Source: Pachypanchax playfairii
Lineage: Eukaryota > Chordata > Actinopteri > Cyprinodontiformes > Aplocheilidae
DNA length: 64,000 nt
NCBI GenBank assembly: GCA_006937955.1
Contig: SSNP01000044.1
Span: forward strand, 2,210,291-2,274,290
Direction of reading: 5' to 3'
Shown: positions 1 to 13,646 of the stretch, one piece after another
How the letters are laid out: each line of letters begins with the position of its first letter
Position numbering within the stretch: position 1 is the first letter of the stretch
Notes under the pieces: model-generated
What the model saw: the letters and a program-made list of their open reading frames with translations, nothing else
Told to the model about the DNA's origin: nothing
The model's database searches: none
Position numbers and translations under genes: made by a program

Positions 1-2073
1 ACAAACAGAGCGAGACTGCTGTGCCCAAGTAAGAGCGCTGGACTGGGTCGTCTGGATGTCAATATAATAGACTGGCTTATGATGTGTAAATAACACACCA
101 CTTAATGGCCCACTCCTATTCTGTCAGAGCATTTTAAATTATATGGAGGGCACCCTCTTTCTCTACACGGACACCACTCATTCAACCCCTTCTGTCCACT
201 CAGTATCATAAGATTCTGTGAAAATATTGTTGTATTTACAAGATTATAATCAGTTCATTTATGAATTTTTTAAAAATATATTATTATTTTATGTTCTGTG
301 CAAATTTTAATGTGCAAATTTATTCTCTGCAACTCTTTCTCCTCCTGTGGTGATAATCAACTTAGCATTTTCTTTTCCCTAACTCATCTGCTCAGAACAA
401 TGTAATAGTGTCTGTTATTAAACAGACACCATTTAACAAAATGAAGATAATAGCTAGTGTTTCCTTGAAGCTAGCATATCATGCTCATTTTACACAAAAT
501 AAACAACAAACACAGCTAAAGTATTTTTTGTTAATATATTTTATTTTTAAGTATGTTATCTTAATTTTTAAACATTAATACATTAAAGAGCATTACACTG
601 TTGCATTGCATTTTAATGTGGTATTTGTGGAAATATAGTATTACTTTTGAAATTACTTCAAACAATTCTTACCTCTTTATTTTTCACATTTGTTTTTGAA
701 CAATAGTAAAATTACCCAAATAGGAAATACTTTTTAATTTTACACCTTTCATTTTGACATTAATTGAACATCATAATTATTTCTGCCAGTTGATTTAATT
801 CTGCTAGTGGCACCAGAACATTTACAAAAACAAACAAACAAACAAAAAACATTTGTTAAGCAAATATGCCCCAGAGACATTTAATGATTCAAAATGTTAT
901 ATTTTGGTGATTTAATAATTACTGCACCCACTCTACTTTTAAGTGTTAAATGTCCTTTCAGTAGCAGAAAGCACATTAGCATTTATTTCAACAGCCTTGA
1001 AATTACAAGACTAAGTCCCTGACACACTCTAACGCTGTATTTGCTTTTTTCACACTATGTGTCACTAAAAGGAGTCGAAGCTCTTTGTAGCTAAAAGTTG
1101 GACGTGGATGTGGAGTGTGACTACTTTAAACTCATCTATACACACAGTGTTTTGACGATGTTTTTAATGCACTCAGATAAAGACAGTGTTTAAATGAGCC
1201 ATGTGTGTTGTAGTCACTTAAGATAATAACTAACGAGATGATGAGTCATTCACACCGGCTGATGACACACATCAGGTGTCATTATTGTTCTTTCTATGAT
1301 ACACCAGCTGTCCGTGTGATACTCTACTGCTGCCGTAAGAAATATTTGTGATCTCTGCGGGTGTATCACTCGTGAGCCGTTTTTACTTGGCCACTTTTTC
1401 CATCACACTCAAGAGACAGCAGCAGTTCCCACATCCACTGACCTTGGAGTCTCTTTAGAGTTCTTTCTAGACCCATTGCTTAAGGTTGCGGCCAATTTCT
1501 TTGTTGTTTTTATACATTAATAAACCCCAGCATTTCTTCACCCTCTAGCCCTTGTGAAAACTAACACCTTGGCTAAAGACTGTGATGAGTAGTGGTGTGG
1601 GAGTGCAGGTTGAGGTGGGTCGGAAAAGGTGATCAAAAACAAAGCAAAAAGATAAAAAACATAATTTTACCTCCTCTATAATCCCAGGCTTCTAAGAGTG
1701 ACCTTTGATCTTGCAGCATGTGTGGTATGCTGAGATGCCTGCTCGTGCTGCATGCCGCTCTGATCCTGGGAAGCAATCACTGAACGCACTGCTATCAGGA
1801 ACGCTCCTGGAGAAAAACTCTAAGCTCAAGTCTGGAGGTGAGTGTTGAGCAAAAAGTAAATGTGCAAGGATGGAAAAAATAACCAAGTGCAGCCAACCAC
1901 ACCGAAAGCTGATGGGCCAGAGCACTGCATGATAAAGGTAAAGTGGATATTGTATCTACAACATAGCCTGAGGACAGACTCAAGAGCAATCAAAAATAGA
2001 ACTGTCTTAGCTGGTCTAAGCTGGCAATCAGAACATATTTACTTCTTTATATTAATTATTACCTGTATTACCT

Positions 2074-2123
<50 letters not shown>

Positions 2124-5100
2124 GTTATCAATTACCATAAATAAAAAAGAAATATATTCACAGAACAACAAAAACAAATAAGTAATGAAATTGTGTTTGT
2201 TGTGATGGGAATAACTTCCAAATTTGCTCTCAGTTATTTTTTTCATGACTGACTTACAGATCAATTCCCTCAAGATTTTGTCTGATTTTTTATGTATCCT
2301 ACCAGCAATATTTCTAATAGCTACTTCACAGGCTCCACTGCAGTGCATTTAGTGCTGCAAATTCCCTGCATGCAAGTTTATTTGATTGTTTAACAGCGAT
2401 TTCCGAACACAAAGTTTTCAGATGGGCCAAGAGCTGCCTTGTAACAATTATGGGGTTAAATGGCAGTTGGCCACACAGGAGGGCATTTGCCTGTTGGCAG
2501 CTCCTTCCTGCTCTGCAAGGATCAGAGGTCACAGACTTTTCAGGAAAAGTCCATTTCTCAAGTACTCCGAAACAGGTGGAGGCCTGGACAGCCTTGTTTA
2601 CTAAAACAGCAGAAGGAGAATGGTAAAAATTAAACCAGCATGAACACAACGTGAGAAAAAAATGGTCGTAGCCCTTTTTTGTGTGTGTGTGTGCTGTGGA
2701 CTATACTTGATGGTTATTATTTTCAAGAATCCAAAATGTTTTCCAAAATCCAGAATTCCCAACAATTGATATCTTTAAAAGTTTTATTTTAAGATTTTCT
2801 TTACCTTTATTTATATTTAACCCTTTCATTTATGAATTATAAGATGATAAGATGTTTTTATTTATCTTTAGGCATGAAAGATACAACTTGGACTTGGTAA
2901 AAAGGTTTTGTTATGTCCTCTTAGGTGGACATGATATGACTAGGAAACAGGTTTTTGACAAACATATATAGATTGTCATATCATTATAGAATTTTCTTTA
3001 TAATATTCTAATAGCCAAACAAGAACAAGAAAACTGCTTTAGAAAACCTGCCACTGTAGTGACTATTATTATATGAAATAGTTAACAGTAAAATGAAGAT
3101 CATTTGTCTCTAAAGAAGTGCAGATATTACTCCCCTTTAGTAGTTCTAACTGCAGGTGTAGATCTTCAATCAATGGAAATAACCTAATACACTGAATTAA
3201 AATGGAAAAAGGGCAAGAGGCAACTTGGCCAGAGTTGACCCCTCAGTGCTCTCGCTATTTGGATTGATTAAATTGCTGGGACCCAGAGCTGAACCTATCA
3301 GGAAGGGCTTAAGTGTTTAGGATTAGGGACCTAAAAGCATTTCAAGGCCGTGAACTGAACCTGCAAGACTGCGGTGGAGGTGAACCCTGGTGTTTAGCCT
3401 GGTGTTATAATCAAACAGAACAAGGTAGATCCTCAGCATGCCTGCAGGAAAGGTCTGCAGCAAAGAAAAGGGTCCATGCAAGAAGAACAGAAAACACAGC
3501 AGGGTTTTTTTATGGCAACAGAGTGACAACAGCTGGGGTGGTGTACCGCTCTGTGGCCCAAAGGCAAGGTCAGTCTGACAGACCAGAGGGAACAGCAGGC
3601 GGATTGTTTTCACTCCACAAGTAAAAACAGCAACCATGGAGTTGCTGAATGTGCCAGTGGTTGAGAATTTCTGGTCCGCAGTCTGACCTCATATTAACAC
3701 TATAAAGGGCAGAAATATTGCTAATGATCAATGGCCTCTGGCCTTACCTGAGCTCCTCTGATACAGTAGCCAGAACTCTAAATTTACTGTGAGTTAATTT
3801 TACTTATTTCAAAGCTTTAAATTAATTTCACTTGTATTTTTCACCGTGGCTGTTGAGTATAGGCTTTTAATTTCATTCTGAACAAGAAATTATTCTACAT
3901 GTCTTTAAACACCTTTTACTCATAAAAAATACTAGCAAATAATGTTCAATAATTTAGGTAAACGTCTGAGAGCTGTTTGAATTCACAAACAAAATACATA
4001 TAGCAGAATGAATAAATGCATCAGGATTTACACACCAGTAAACATAGCCTTTACATAAAATCTGATAGCTACTCTTTCATGTTCCCATGCCTTTATTTTA
4101 TTTTTTCTTTTCAGAAAAATACATATTTAAATAATGAAGATCTTTTTCTACCATTTTACTCCCAATGACACTTGTACTAAAAACAAACAAATAGAAAAAC
4201 AGTTTAACAGAGATTATTTTAATAGTTTTCTATTGGTGTGTGTTCAACACTTTTGCTTCATTCTTTGATTTGTTACCTTCCCTTTTCTTTAGGGTGTTCC
4301 TTTCTAAAAATGTGTGACAACAACCACCATCTGAACTGAACTATTTTGAAAAAGATATAAAAAAAATCAAGCTTCTGGCATTCCCTTCACTAATAAACTA
4401 TACTCAAACCCATGTTGGATTAGAAATCTTTTTAATGACGACTATAGGTGGTGCAGATAAAATAAATGTGTGTGTGAATTCAGTAATAAAATTAATCACT
4501 GGCAATTCCTAACTAAAGGTTCTAATTTCACCTAAAGGTTGACTTGTTTACTGCTATGCCTGTCTGAATCTGAAACCAGCTTCTGTTACAGTTTCATCTA
4601 GTTTTCTCACAAATAACCAAATTGCTTTAAATGAAAGTTGTATGTTGCAGGATGCTAAAGCTCCATCTTTTGTAGTGGAGAAGTTCTATCTATGTGTTGT
4701 AATGAGAAATCAACTGTCTACAGATCAGCTGCTGAAATGCTATAACAAGCCATGAGTGCTAATACCTGAGGATCAGTTGCACTGGATGAGGCAGCTTTAT
4801 CCAGTTATTAGGGTAATATAATAGAGTCTCTTAATCCAGACCCACCAACCCCATCCACCATAGGGGGCACAATAGTGAGGCATTGCGTTATTCCAACACA
4901 AAGCTGACTTCCCCACTAATATAGCAGGACACTAAGGCTCAAGGAAGGCCTGTTCAAAACAGTCCTTCACAGTATCGCCCCTAAAATGATTTCCTCATTT
5001 TTTTTCCTCTCTCCCCCATTTTCCCTGCTAATTCTCTGTCTCCAACAAATGCTCTGATGGCAAGGCATATTCTGCACTCCATAATGCCAAATTAAACCCC

Positions 5101-8100
5101 GACTCAATTTTTTAATGAGAAAAGGCAAAAGAGAGTGCTGACAATCTTGATTAGTCCAAAACAGAAGGGGGAAAAGAGGAGCAAAAATTACATGGTGTTA
5201 AAAAATATAAAGAAATTTGCATTAATGCTGCTAGGCACTGGTAATAGCTGGCAAACAATATAGGCTGCATAATGTTGGAACAAGCACAGGAACGAGTTGG
5301 ACCTCTTGTTTGCACTGCAGAGTCCTACAAGCCACAGGATGGGGTTGGAGCACAGTAGAGGAGGGATTAGCACTGGCATTTTTGGCTCTTTCCACTGGAA
5401 TATGACCTTGACCAGAGTTTGGTTCACCCCCTTCTTTATTCCCTCAGAATAAACTTTAACAACAGCATCATTTGCACTTTTGGAATAACATGAAAAACAA
5501 ATAAAACACAGAGCCACCCCAAATAAAATGTGATATTCCAACATCCTAATGCATTTACACAACTCCACATGATGCACAGCTTCTCAAATTAGAATTATGA
5601 AGGGTTTACAAATCAAGCATATGATTTATACACAAATAGAATTATACTTAAAAACTTTTTTTTTCAAAATAGAAAGAGAATTGTTGATTCTGGATGTTAT
5701 GCATTGTAGGGAAACAGTATTACTAACACGATGAGTTCAGAAACACCTGCTCAGTCCACAACAATAAAGTTTATGCATGCAAAAAACAAGATTTTGGATC
5801 TAAAGAGCTGTGGGAAAGCCTGTAAATGTTATGTGTTTTGAAAATGGCTTTGATAATCTTTTTTCTAATCCCTTAATTGGGAGTCAATGTGGTCTCCTGT
5901 GAGAATACAAAGCAGCTGGCTGGAGGGAGCTGGAGACACAAAGAATTTCTTAAAGGAGAGCGTCTACACCTGGGCAGTGAAGGTACTTTTCACTACTTTG
6001 AGGAGGCTTTCAAGCAAGTCCTTGGCTGTGAAAGTTCCCATGTTAAAAGGACTACCTATTAAGGTACATCCGAAAGAGATGTATTTCTACACAGTGTTTG
6101 AAGATTTCCTATTTGCATAAAAAAAGCAGCTCTGTAAAAGTGTAACTTGTGAACTGATCAAAAGCTGGGGCTCGTTCTTGAGTTGAAGGGCTTTCCCCCT
6201 TTCACACGAGAGAGCCTCTCTTGAGGCGCCTTCGTGGCGGTGGCCTTGGAGGTTAAGAAAATGTAGCCCCTCAGACCATACGGGACTATTCTCTGGAGTC
6301 TGGACAACAGATATAGTCTACAACTATAGAAAAAAGCCGATTTACCGCTGTGGATCAAGCCTTGCTAACATTCCATAAGAGAGCTTTTACTAGCCTTTCA
6401 TGATGAGAGGCGAGTGTGTATGTGTGTTTGCATGTGTGTTTATGTAGTTTAATAATCCGGCTTGTGTATAAAGAGAGGTATTTTTAATATGCAATCTATT
6501 TGTTAATTATAACTAACTGTGCAAAGCTACCCCTGAATATTATTCTGAATTTTAACAATATAATTTTAGAGATGCTATGTTTAAACTTTTAAGAAATTTG
6601 AAACTAAAGTAAAGTTCAGCAAAAACTATGACTTTATATGTGCAGATCACACACACACACACTCAAACTGTTTGGGTGAATGTGCATAGGCAAAAGCCTC
6701 TGTTGCAAACATAATTAAAATGAAAGGAAGAACAATAAATAGCTTGAGCAATTGTTATTCTTTCCAGACCTATTGATTGTTTTCTGACTAGATGCTTTGC
6801 TTGAGGACGTTTGTTTCTGCAAACCTCTGTAATAGTTAGAAAAAGCCTTCATGTCTGTAAAGTGTCTGCTGAGCAGCAAACATGTTGCTCTGGGCTGAGG
6901 AGTATGTGAAGCTCAATCCAGTTCCGTCTCACTCTCCACCTTTCTTCCACTCTGTGACTCAGCTGGTTTCACTTAAAGAACACGGAGAGAGAGCAGGTCA
7001 CCGGGTCATACCGTGACCTCATAAAATTAGCCCCAACTGAGAGAGGTGTTTAGCACGAGTTAAAACAAGTAATCTGAAGGGCATTAAATGCAAATGCGAC
7101 AGCCATATGCCCACTTCAAAAATGATAGCTCCTGATAGCTCTCCTCTCCTGCTGCATACCCCCCCTCCCCCCCACATACACACAAACACACACACTCAAA
7201 GGGGGAAGGGCTCCTAAGATGACAATGAACTTCTGTGATGCTGACCAGGTGTCAAACATTTAAAAGGATGGCCGAGCTTCAAGCTGTTTGAAATCTGTAG
7301 AAAGACATTTCCAACTATATTTTTGGCTGATTCTTTGCCTTTGAAAACAGATGTCTCTATACCTTATCTACATGAAATCACTTTTCATACTGTTTAAACT
7401 TGGAAATAAAGAAGGAGATTCTTACAAAGGTTATCCTTGAGTTCATGGAGAAGAAAAGAAAAGAAACTTCAGCATAATACTTCTGCTGTGGTTCACAAAC
7501 GCTATGCCGTGTGCTCCGGTTAGTGAGAGTGAAGGCCTGGTCAGGTTGAGGAGATTATGGGTGAAGACTGATTTTGCTCCCTCGGGCGGTGGCCAGGCTG
7601 GGAACATGTGGCAGCTCATATGTGCTAATAAGCACCTGTGGAGAAGGAAGGAGAAAACCCCTGCAGGGGTTGATAGTCATGCCACCTGCACAGACCTCCT
7701 CTGTGCCTCCGACTTCGTGAGGGAAGCCTGACAAATGTAACTAGCTCTTACAGAGTACTGGAGAACTGGGAATTAAGATCTTAAGAACTAGTTTGTTGTT
7801 GTGTACTGAATATCTACCAGGAGTATCTTGAGATTTGAGAAGTGTTGAACTTATTCTTTTCATGTTAGTGGTCATTGTTTGCTGTTAGGTTTTTGTGAAA
7901 ATAAACACACAGAATGAAATTTAAATTAAATGCATATGCACCATTTTCAGTGTAGCAGTCCTAATAAATTTAACTGTATAAGATGGTGAACTAAATTTAA
8001 TAGAAATTAAACTGTCTGGCTGAATTAAAGTTTATTTAAGAGTTATTGATACTAAAACGCAAAACACACATTATAACTGGTCGTAGTTCCTACATCCTAA

Positions 8101-10224
8101 AATGCATTAAAAAAACTTTAAATGATGCAAAAAATCATCTGCCATGTATCACAAGTAGTACATTCAGACCTGCAGAGACTTGCATGAAAGTCTTACTTAT
8201 TCTTAGAATACAAGATTGTGTGTGTGCGGAGCAGATTTTCAACCTTCATCTCATTCAAAATGGTGCACAGCTGTTTAAAAGGAATGTGAGAGCAAAAAGA
8301 AGACATTGTGGGAGAACGCTCCCCAGTTCATCTAAAGAAGAAGTTACTGAAGTTGTTTGAGCTGTGAAACTATAAAAATAAAATTATGCTTCCAGGTGTT
8401 CCTACCAGTTTTATTTTGTCTCAATCAAATAACCCATATTTTCTTTAAATTAAGGTAGAAACAGTATAGTATTTTAAATGAAAAATCTTACACGTCACTA
8501 ATTGTATTCTCTCTTCCACATACATAATTTTCAGACCAGAGAAATTATAAACAAATCACTGTGCAGAAAAGTTTTGTCTTGCTTATAGGACAACAACTAT
8601 TAGTCCTTCACATACTCTGTCAGTAATGTTTCTTATATTTGAGTTTTGTGTGAGAAATGAATAAATACCTACACTTTGATCTAAAGAATTGACTGTTAGT
8701 TCTGTTAGACTGTTAAATCTTTCTTGCTCTCTCTCTACTATGAAAAGGTTCGGTAAACCACACTAAACCCTGCCACTATTTAGAAAGTATGAATCTCTAT
8801 CATCTTAAGAAATCTGCTTCAAGCCATGAGTGATGTACATTGGTATTTTTTTCAATGGTCATGTGTAAAAAGTTAATCAACCTTCAATGATTTATGGGAT
8901 TTCATATTTTTCCACATCTGGTGTCCATATAAACAAGAATATTTAAGACACTGCTTTACTACTCTCTGCATACTTTATTGAAAATCTGACTGTTTCTCTA
9001 CAAATATCATCATCCTTAACTCACGACCTGATAGTAGGAAAGGTTGTGTGGAGGCAGGCTGTTTTATGAGGAGTGTAACAATCGCCCACAATGAAGCAAT
9101 AAATTCACAAAACTTTATCCAAACACTGGAAATGATTCTCAGCTCTTCAGGCAATTTTGAATGCTCAATTCTGGGAAACGGATAAAACACTTATATTAAT
9201 TTTTATTTAATATTAGAAGAAATTAGACTTTTATCCAGAAACTACAACATCCTCAATCAAAATGATTCTTCAAATAGCGGTGCCAATTTTAGTTATTTTT
9301 AAAGTTTGTTGAAACGTTATTAATAACATTTCCAATTTGAATTTTAATTGAACAACAGAGCATTCTGAGAGCAAAGCAGATATTAATTTTCTACCCAGTT
9401 AAAGATGTTTGAGAAAATTAGCCTTTTTTCTGGACAAGATTTATCAATGACATTAGAAGATGCAGCACATTTCAGTGAATGTTTCCGCTCTTAACTTTCA
9501 CAGCTCTATGGGAAAACATTCTAAATTTACATTTGTCATTAATGAAATGAATTCCCGTCATCAGCAAATTATAAAGTTGAGTTCTTTTGCATGATTCTTT
9601 TAAACAACCATAAACTTAACAATTTATTTGATAGTTTACTGTCACTCCACCTCCTTTCTTTCTATGTATTAATGCTGACTTTGTCTAACATGGGCAATTC
9701 TTGCTGCTTCTCCATTCTGCACCTGAGAGATACTGATGCAATTAACTGCATGAACAAATTTTACCTTTTAACAGACGTGATGAAAAAGCACTAGGTCTAT
9801 TAAGACCTGGTGTTTAATAAGTGGTTTGCTGTTCTAAAAGTTTACAAACACAAGAAACTTTCTTTCCAAATATTTGGAGAGAAAACAACACAAGTACATG
9901 ACACAGAAAGGAAGAAATATAGTGTGAACTGCACATGGTACCGTTCAATAAGATTGTTCAGCAATTTCTAATTTACTTTGTTTTTAAATTAACTTGCACT
10001 TTTTCCAACTTTTTTCACTTGTAATTTATTCACTATTCACACATCATGCATACACATCTGAGACCATTTCCCTGAGATCCAACATGTTTTTAGCTCATGT
10101 ATGAGCAGAAGTTTTGAAATCAGCAACATTCCACAGTCTAAGAGACTCTAATCTAACCAACCATTTCAGATGCATCATTTAAAAGCTAAAGCAAAAGGAA
10201 TAAGTGTAACTTTTTTTGTTTTGT
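1..10224. other. Gene-free AT-rich intergenic DNA
   Basis: No open frame here shows a recognisable protein family, conserved motif or exon-like splice pattern; the short frames are AT-rich noise. The content is unique-looking non-coding DNA with small simple repeats, for example a TTA tract near 2.1 kb, short CA runs near 6.65 kb and 7.17 kb, and a C-rich run near 7.16 kb. Distal regulatory DNA cannot be excluded. Confidence 0.6.
2075..2123. repeat. (TTA)n trinucleotide microsatellite
   Basis: About 16 uninterrupted TAT/ATT units. The poly-Asn and poly-Ile frames read through this tract are artefacts of the repeat. Confidence 0.95.
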
Positions 10225-10665
10225 CATTCTGTAGAAATTATGACTGGCATAATCATTCTGTGATTGTTTGTCTCTTTTCTGTCCTCTCAGACCCCAGCCA
10301 GTCAAGACAGATGGCTGCCCATCCTGGCCCTGCACCGCCTGCGCCCGCTAAACGGAGGTTTCTTCTTGTTAAAAGGGAGTCGTTCGTTTCCACTGTCACC
10401 TGTTGTGTATGATTAGGATGAGGTATTGCATTAAAGTGAAAATGAGATGCAATCAGATGGTTTATTCAAATAAGTACCTATTTAATGATTTACATTTCAT
10501 AATACACTGAATTATTATATTACCATTAATTGGAATTGTGTGTATCCAATTGGTTTTGACTCTGGATCTGCATTGCTATAAATTGGACACTGATGTGAGT
10601 ATGACTTGTTGCTGTTTTGTACAATGCATGGAAATGACTGGTTGTAAACTGTCACTCTATTAAAT
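10225..10665 (+). mobile_element. L2-like LINE 3' end (non-coding tail)
   Basis: The stretch from about 10225 to 10420 aligns by eye with 53705-53890. Shared blocks include a run at about 10290-10300 reading CAGACCCCAGCC, the CCGCCCATCCTG-like block, and TTCTTCTTGTTAAAAGGGAGTCG. It ends in a GAATT pentamer tract, the usual form of such fish non-LTR retrotransposon tails. No reverse transcriptase is attached, so this is a 5'-truncated insertion. The clade (L2-like) is from memory of fish repeats and not proven here. Confidence 0.6.
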
Positions 10666-10765
10666 GAATTGAACTGAATTGAATTGAATTGAATTGAATT
10701 GAATTGAATTGAATTGAATTGAATTGAATTGAATTGAATTGAATTGAATTGAATTGAATTGAATT
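10666..10765 (+). repeat. (GAATT)n pentanucleotide tract
   Basis: Twenty consecutive 5-bp units, the second reading GAACT and the rest GAATT. It directly follows the LINE-like tail and probably began as its terminal repeat and then expanded. Confidence 0.95.
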
Positions 10766-12938
10766 AAATTGAGAGAAAGCTACACTGACAGAAAAAGATC
10801 TCAACATTCCAGTAGACATTTGACGGATTTATAAGATTATTTTTTTAGCAGAACTGACTTAAAAAATTTTAGAGTTAGCAAAAAACTCTAAGATTCTTAT
10901 TCATATTCTTGATTCATTATAAAAGATTCTTAGGATAAGGCCAGTGATAATAACAATTGATACTTCAGTGATCATCCCTCTTTTTTAACCTTTTGTTCTG
11001 CATCTGACCCATCTCTAAGGGGGCTGCCTTCTGTTTTGCACCCTGGGGCAACCCCTATGACATTTATGAGGAATAAAACATTTGTCGTTTTCTTAAATTG
11101 AATGTTTTCAAACTCAGCATTCATTACCTGAAATATCTGAAAATGTTAAGCATAAGACATGCACAAAATGCAGACTTTGATGAGGCACAAAACTCTGATT
11201 AAGATTTAAACAATGCTGTGTGCCTTAGCTTTTGGCAGAGCAACACTTTCTCAAATAGCAAGTGTTGTTTCTGTGATTTAACAAGCCTCGTCTTCCCTCC
11301 TCTTCTCTGGCCTGCAGCTGCATGTAATGAGCGCTGCTACCCCATGGGAGAGCTAGAGGGCTCACTCTAAAAGAGGCACCAGCAGAGCCTCCACAATTAC
11401 TCTCACAACAGTTAAAAACTAATTATCCAAGGAATAAAAGTGTACTCAATTGTTTACTTAAGTGTACTTCATTTTTTACTTAACACTATTAGTCATGAAT
11501 ATCATGAATAGTGTTTCAGACTTCTAAATCTACATGAGCTCCCATTCTTTAACAATTTTTTTTATAGTTTTATGTTTGTATCACATTCAGAGTTTCAAAG
11601 CAAACATGTTTTCAGTGCTGGTGTCTGTGTTAATCATCCCACCCACACATTTCATGGATTAGACATTCACATTGCATGAAATATGAACCAGAGTGCAGCT
11701 CTGCCAAGTATATGCTTACACATTATCCAGAATATTTCTATTAGGGAATTTGAAAGGTTTAGGTAGACACTATATATACACGAAGCGAGAGAATAAATGA
11801 TTCCTAATCCACTCAACAACTGGCTGCGATAATTATGCATTTCATAAATGATTAGCAAAATATGGGAATACTTAATCCTTTTTTGCATTGATGCTCTTTA
11901 AACAACGCTTAGGTACACTAGGGCACATGAGCATCAAATTGGCCTTTCTGCTGAAAAATAACATATTTGTGTCAAAAGCCATATTTAAATGTGACCCTTT
12001 TTTTGCAAGCATTTGAGGGGTTTTAAACATATTCATTACAGAGAATGGGTAAATATTTGCAGACACATGTAAAGGCTTGAGATGCAGAATCAGTTCACAT
12101 TCAAGCTATTAGCATATGTGGATTGAGTTTGTTTCAGATATTCTTCTAATTGAACCAAACTGGATTTTATGAAACACTAAATTTACCACATCATTGATGG
12201 TTTTTACAGGATGCTTGTATGTAAATGATAAATAAAGAAATATCAACAGAAGTAAATGTGATTGTTTGGGAGCAGTGAAGCAGCTTTTTCAAACACCCTC
12301 AAGTAGTTTGAATATAAACATGCTTTACGGGCAAAGCTAAATATTTAAAAGCCTTCAACAGATAAATAATCTGCTAAAACCAATGATTCTGATGTAAAGA
12401 AATCTTAGTATAGAACTAACTGTGTGTCACAAAAGGTCAGAAACCTCAAATTGTGGAAATGTCAACTCTGCTTAATGTCATCTGAGTAACCTTTTGTGGT
12501 TGATGTGACACAAATATTAGACAATTTTTCGATTTTTCTCCACTATCAACCTTTCCCTTTGTTGCCACATTGACAATATGACAATTATCAATATGCCATC
12601 ACTTTATACAAAGATGAAGACTAATATAAAGTATTTTTTCTGCATTTTGTTTAAGAGTCAGTGATCTACTACATCATAATTACAAAGGTTGGTGAACCTG
12701 CTTAAGTCTCTCAAACATCAGAACAAAGCTATCCATGTGGATTAGCAAGGAGTAGAGATTACGAAGTTTCAATGGTATGTCCTGGGGAAGAACATCATGA
12801 AGAGGGATGATGATTGAACAGCAACGACTGACCTGAGCAGACACACACTCCAGGAAACACTGACCAGATACCTTAAGCAGACCCTGATCACTCCAAGCAA
12901 CACTCATTGTGTCAAAGTGGGATTGTGCTGCAAGGCAT
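10766..12938. other. Gene-free intergenic DNA
   Basis: Nothing recognised: AT-rich sequence without coding frames of any known family, repeats with visible ends, or RNA genes. Confidence 0.55.
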
Positions 12939-12976
<38 letters not shown>

Positions 12977-13601
12977 GTGTGTTTTGGTATCCTTATGGGG
13001 ACCGTCCATTGACTTCCATTGATTTTAGTAACTAGATTTATACCTAACCCAAACCCTTTTCCTAACCTTAACCATTACTGATCTATAACTAACCCTAAGA
13101 CTAACTAAAACTCTATTCACACCATACCTATAAACCTAACCCCTAACCCTAAAAAGGGGAGTCCCCCCCATGGGGACCAGGCTTCGGTCCCCACAAGAAC
13201 CCTCAGACCCCAGAAAGATAGTAAAAGTCAGGAAACGGGTCCCCAGGAGGTCAGAAATACAAACCCACACACACACACACACAACAAACACACACACACA
13301 CACACACACACACAAGTGTGTTTTGGTATCCTTATGGGGACCGTCCATTGACTTCCATTGATTTTAGTAACTAGATTTATACCTAACCCAAACCCTTTTC
13401 CTAACCTTAACCATTACTGATCTATAACTAACCCTAAGACTAACTAAAACTCTATTCACACCATACCTATAAACCTAACCCCTAACCCTAAAAAGGGGAG
13501 TCCCCCCCATGGGGACCAGGCTTCGGTCCCCACAAGAACCCTCAGACCCCAGAAAGATAGTAAAAGTCAGGAAACGGGTCCCCAGGAGGTCAGAAATACA
13601 A

Positions 13602-13645
<44 letters not shown>
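12939..13645. repeat. 339-bp tandem duplication with CA microsatellites
   Basis: Two copies of a roughly 292-bp unit (12975-13266 and 13314-13605) are separated and flanked by CA dinucleotide tracts. The offset is 339 bp at both the start and the end of the unit, and I see no mismatch between copies, so the duplication looks very recent. Each unit begins AAGTGTGTTTTGGTATCC, has an internal run of CCTAACCC-like telomere-resembling words, and contains GGGGACC / GGTCCCC arms in opposite orientation. It resembles a CA-flanked dispersed fish repeat that I cannot classify. No coding function is supported. Confidence 0.85.

Positions 13646-13646
<1 letters not shown>

Noticed and set aside
1692..2348. 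Overlapping short frames around the TTA tract
   Set aside because: They read through the trinucleotide repeat (poly-Asn, poly-Ile) and show no domain.
3313..3637. 103-aa and 104-aa overlapping frames on opposite strands
   Set aside because: No recognisable domain, no splice or promoter context, and low-information composition.
12680..13361. Frames containing poly-CV and poly-TH
   Set aside because: Translation of CA/GT microsatellites and the flanking duplicated unit. The same MDGPHKDTKTHLC start appears twice only because of the tandem duplication.
13000..13500. Telomere-like CCTAACCC words
   Set aside because: They are irregular, occur identically in both duplicated units, and are not a run of telomere hexamers, so no interstitial telomere is claimed.
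12975..13605. CRISPR-like direct repeats
   Set aside because: Only two long units with CA spacers in a eukaryotic genome; no short-repeat/spacer pattern.
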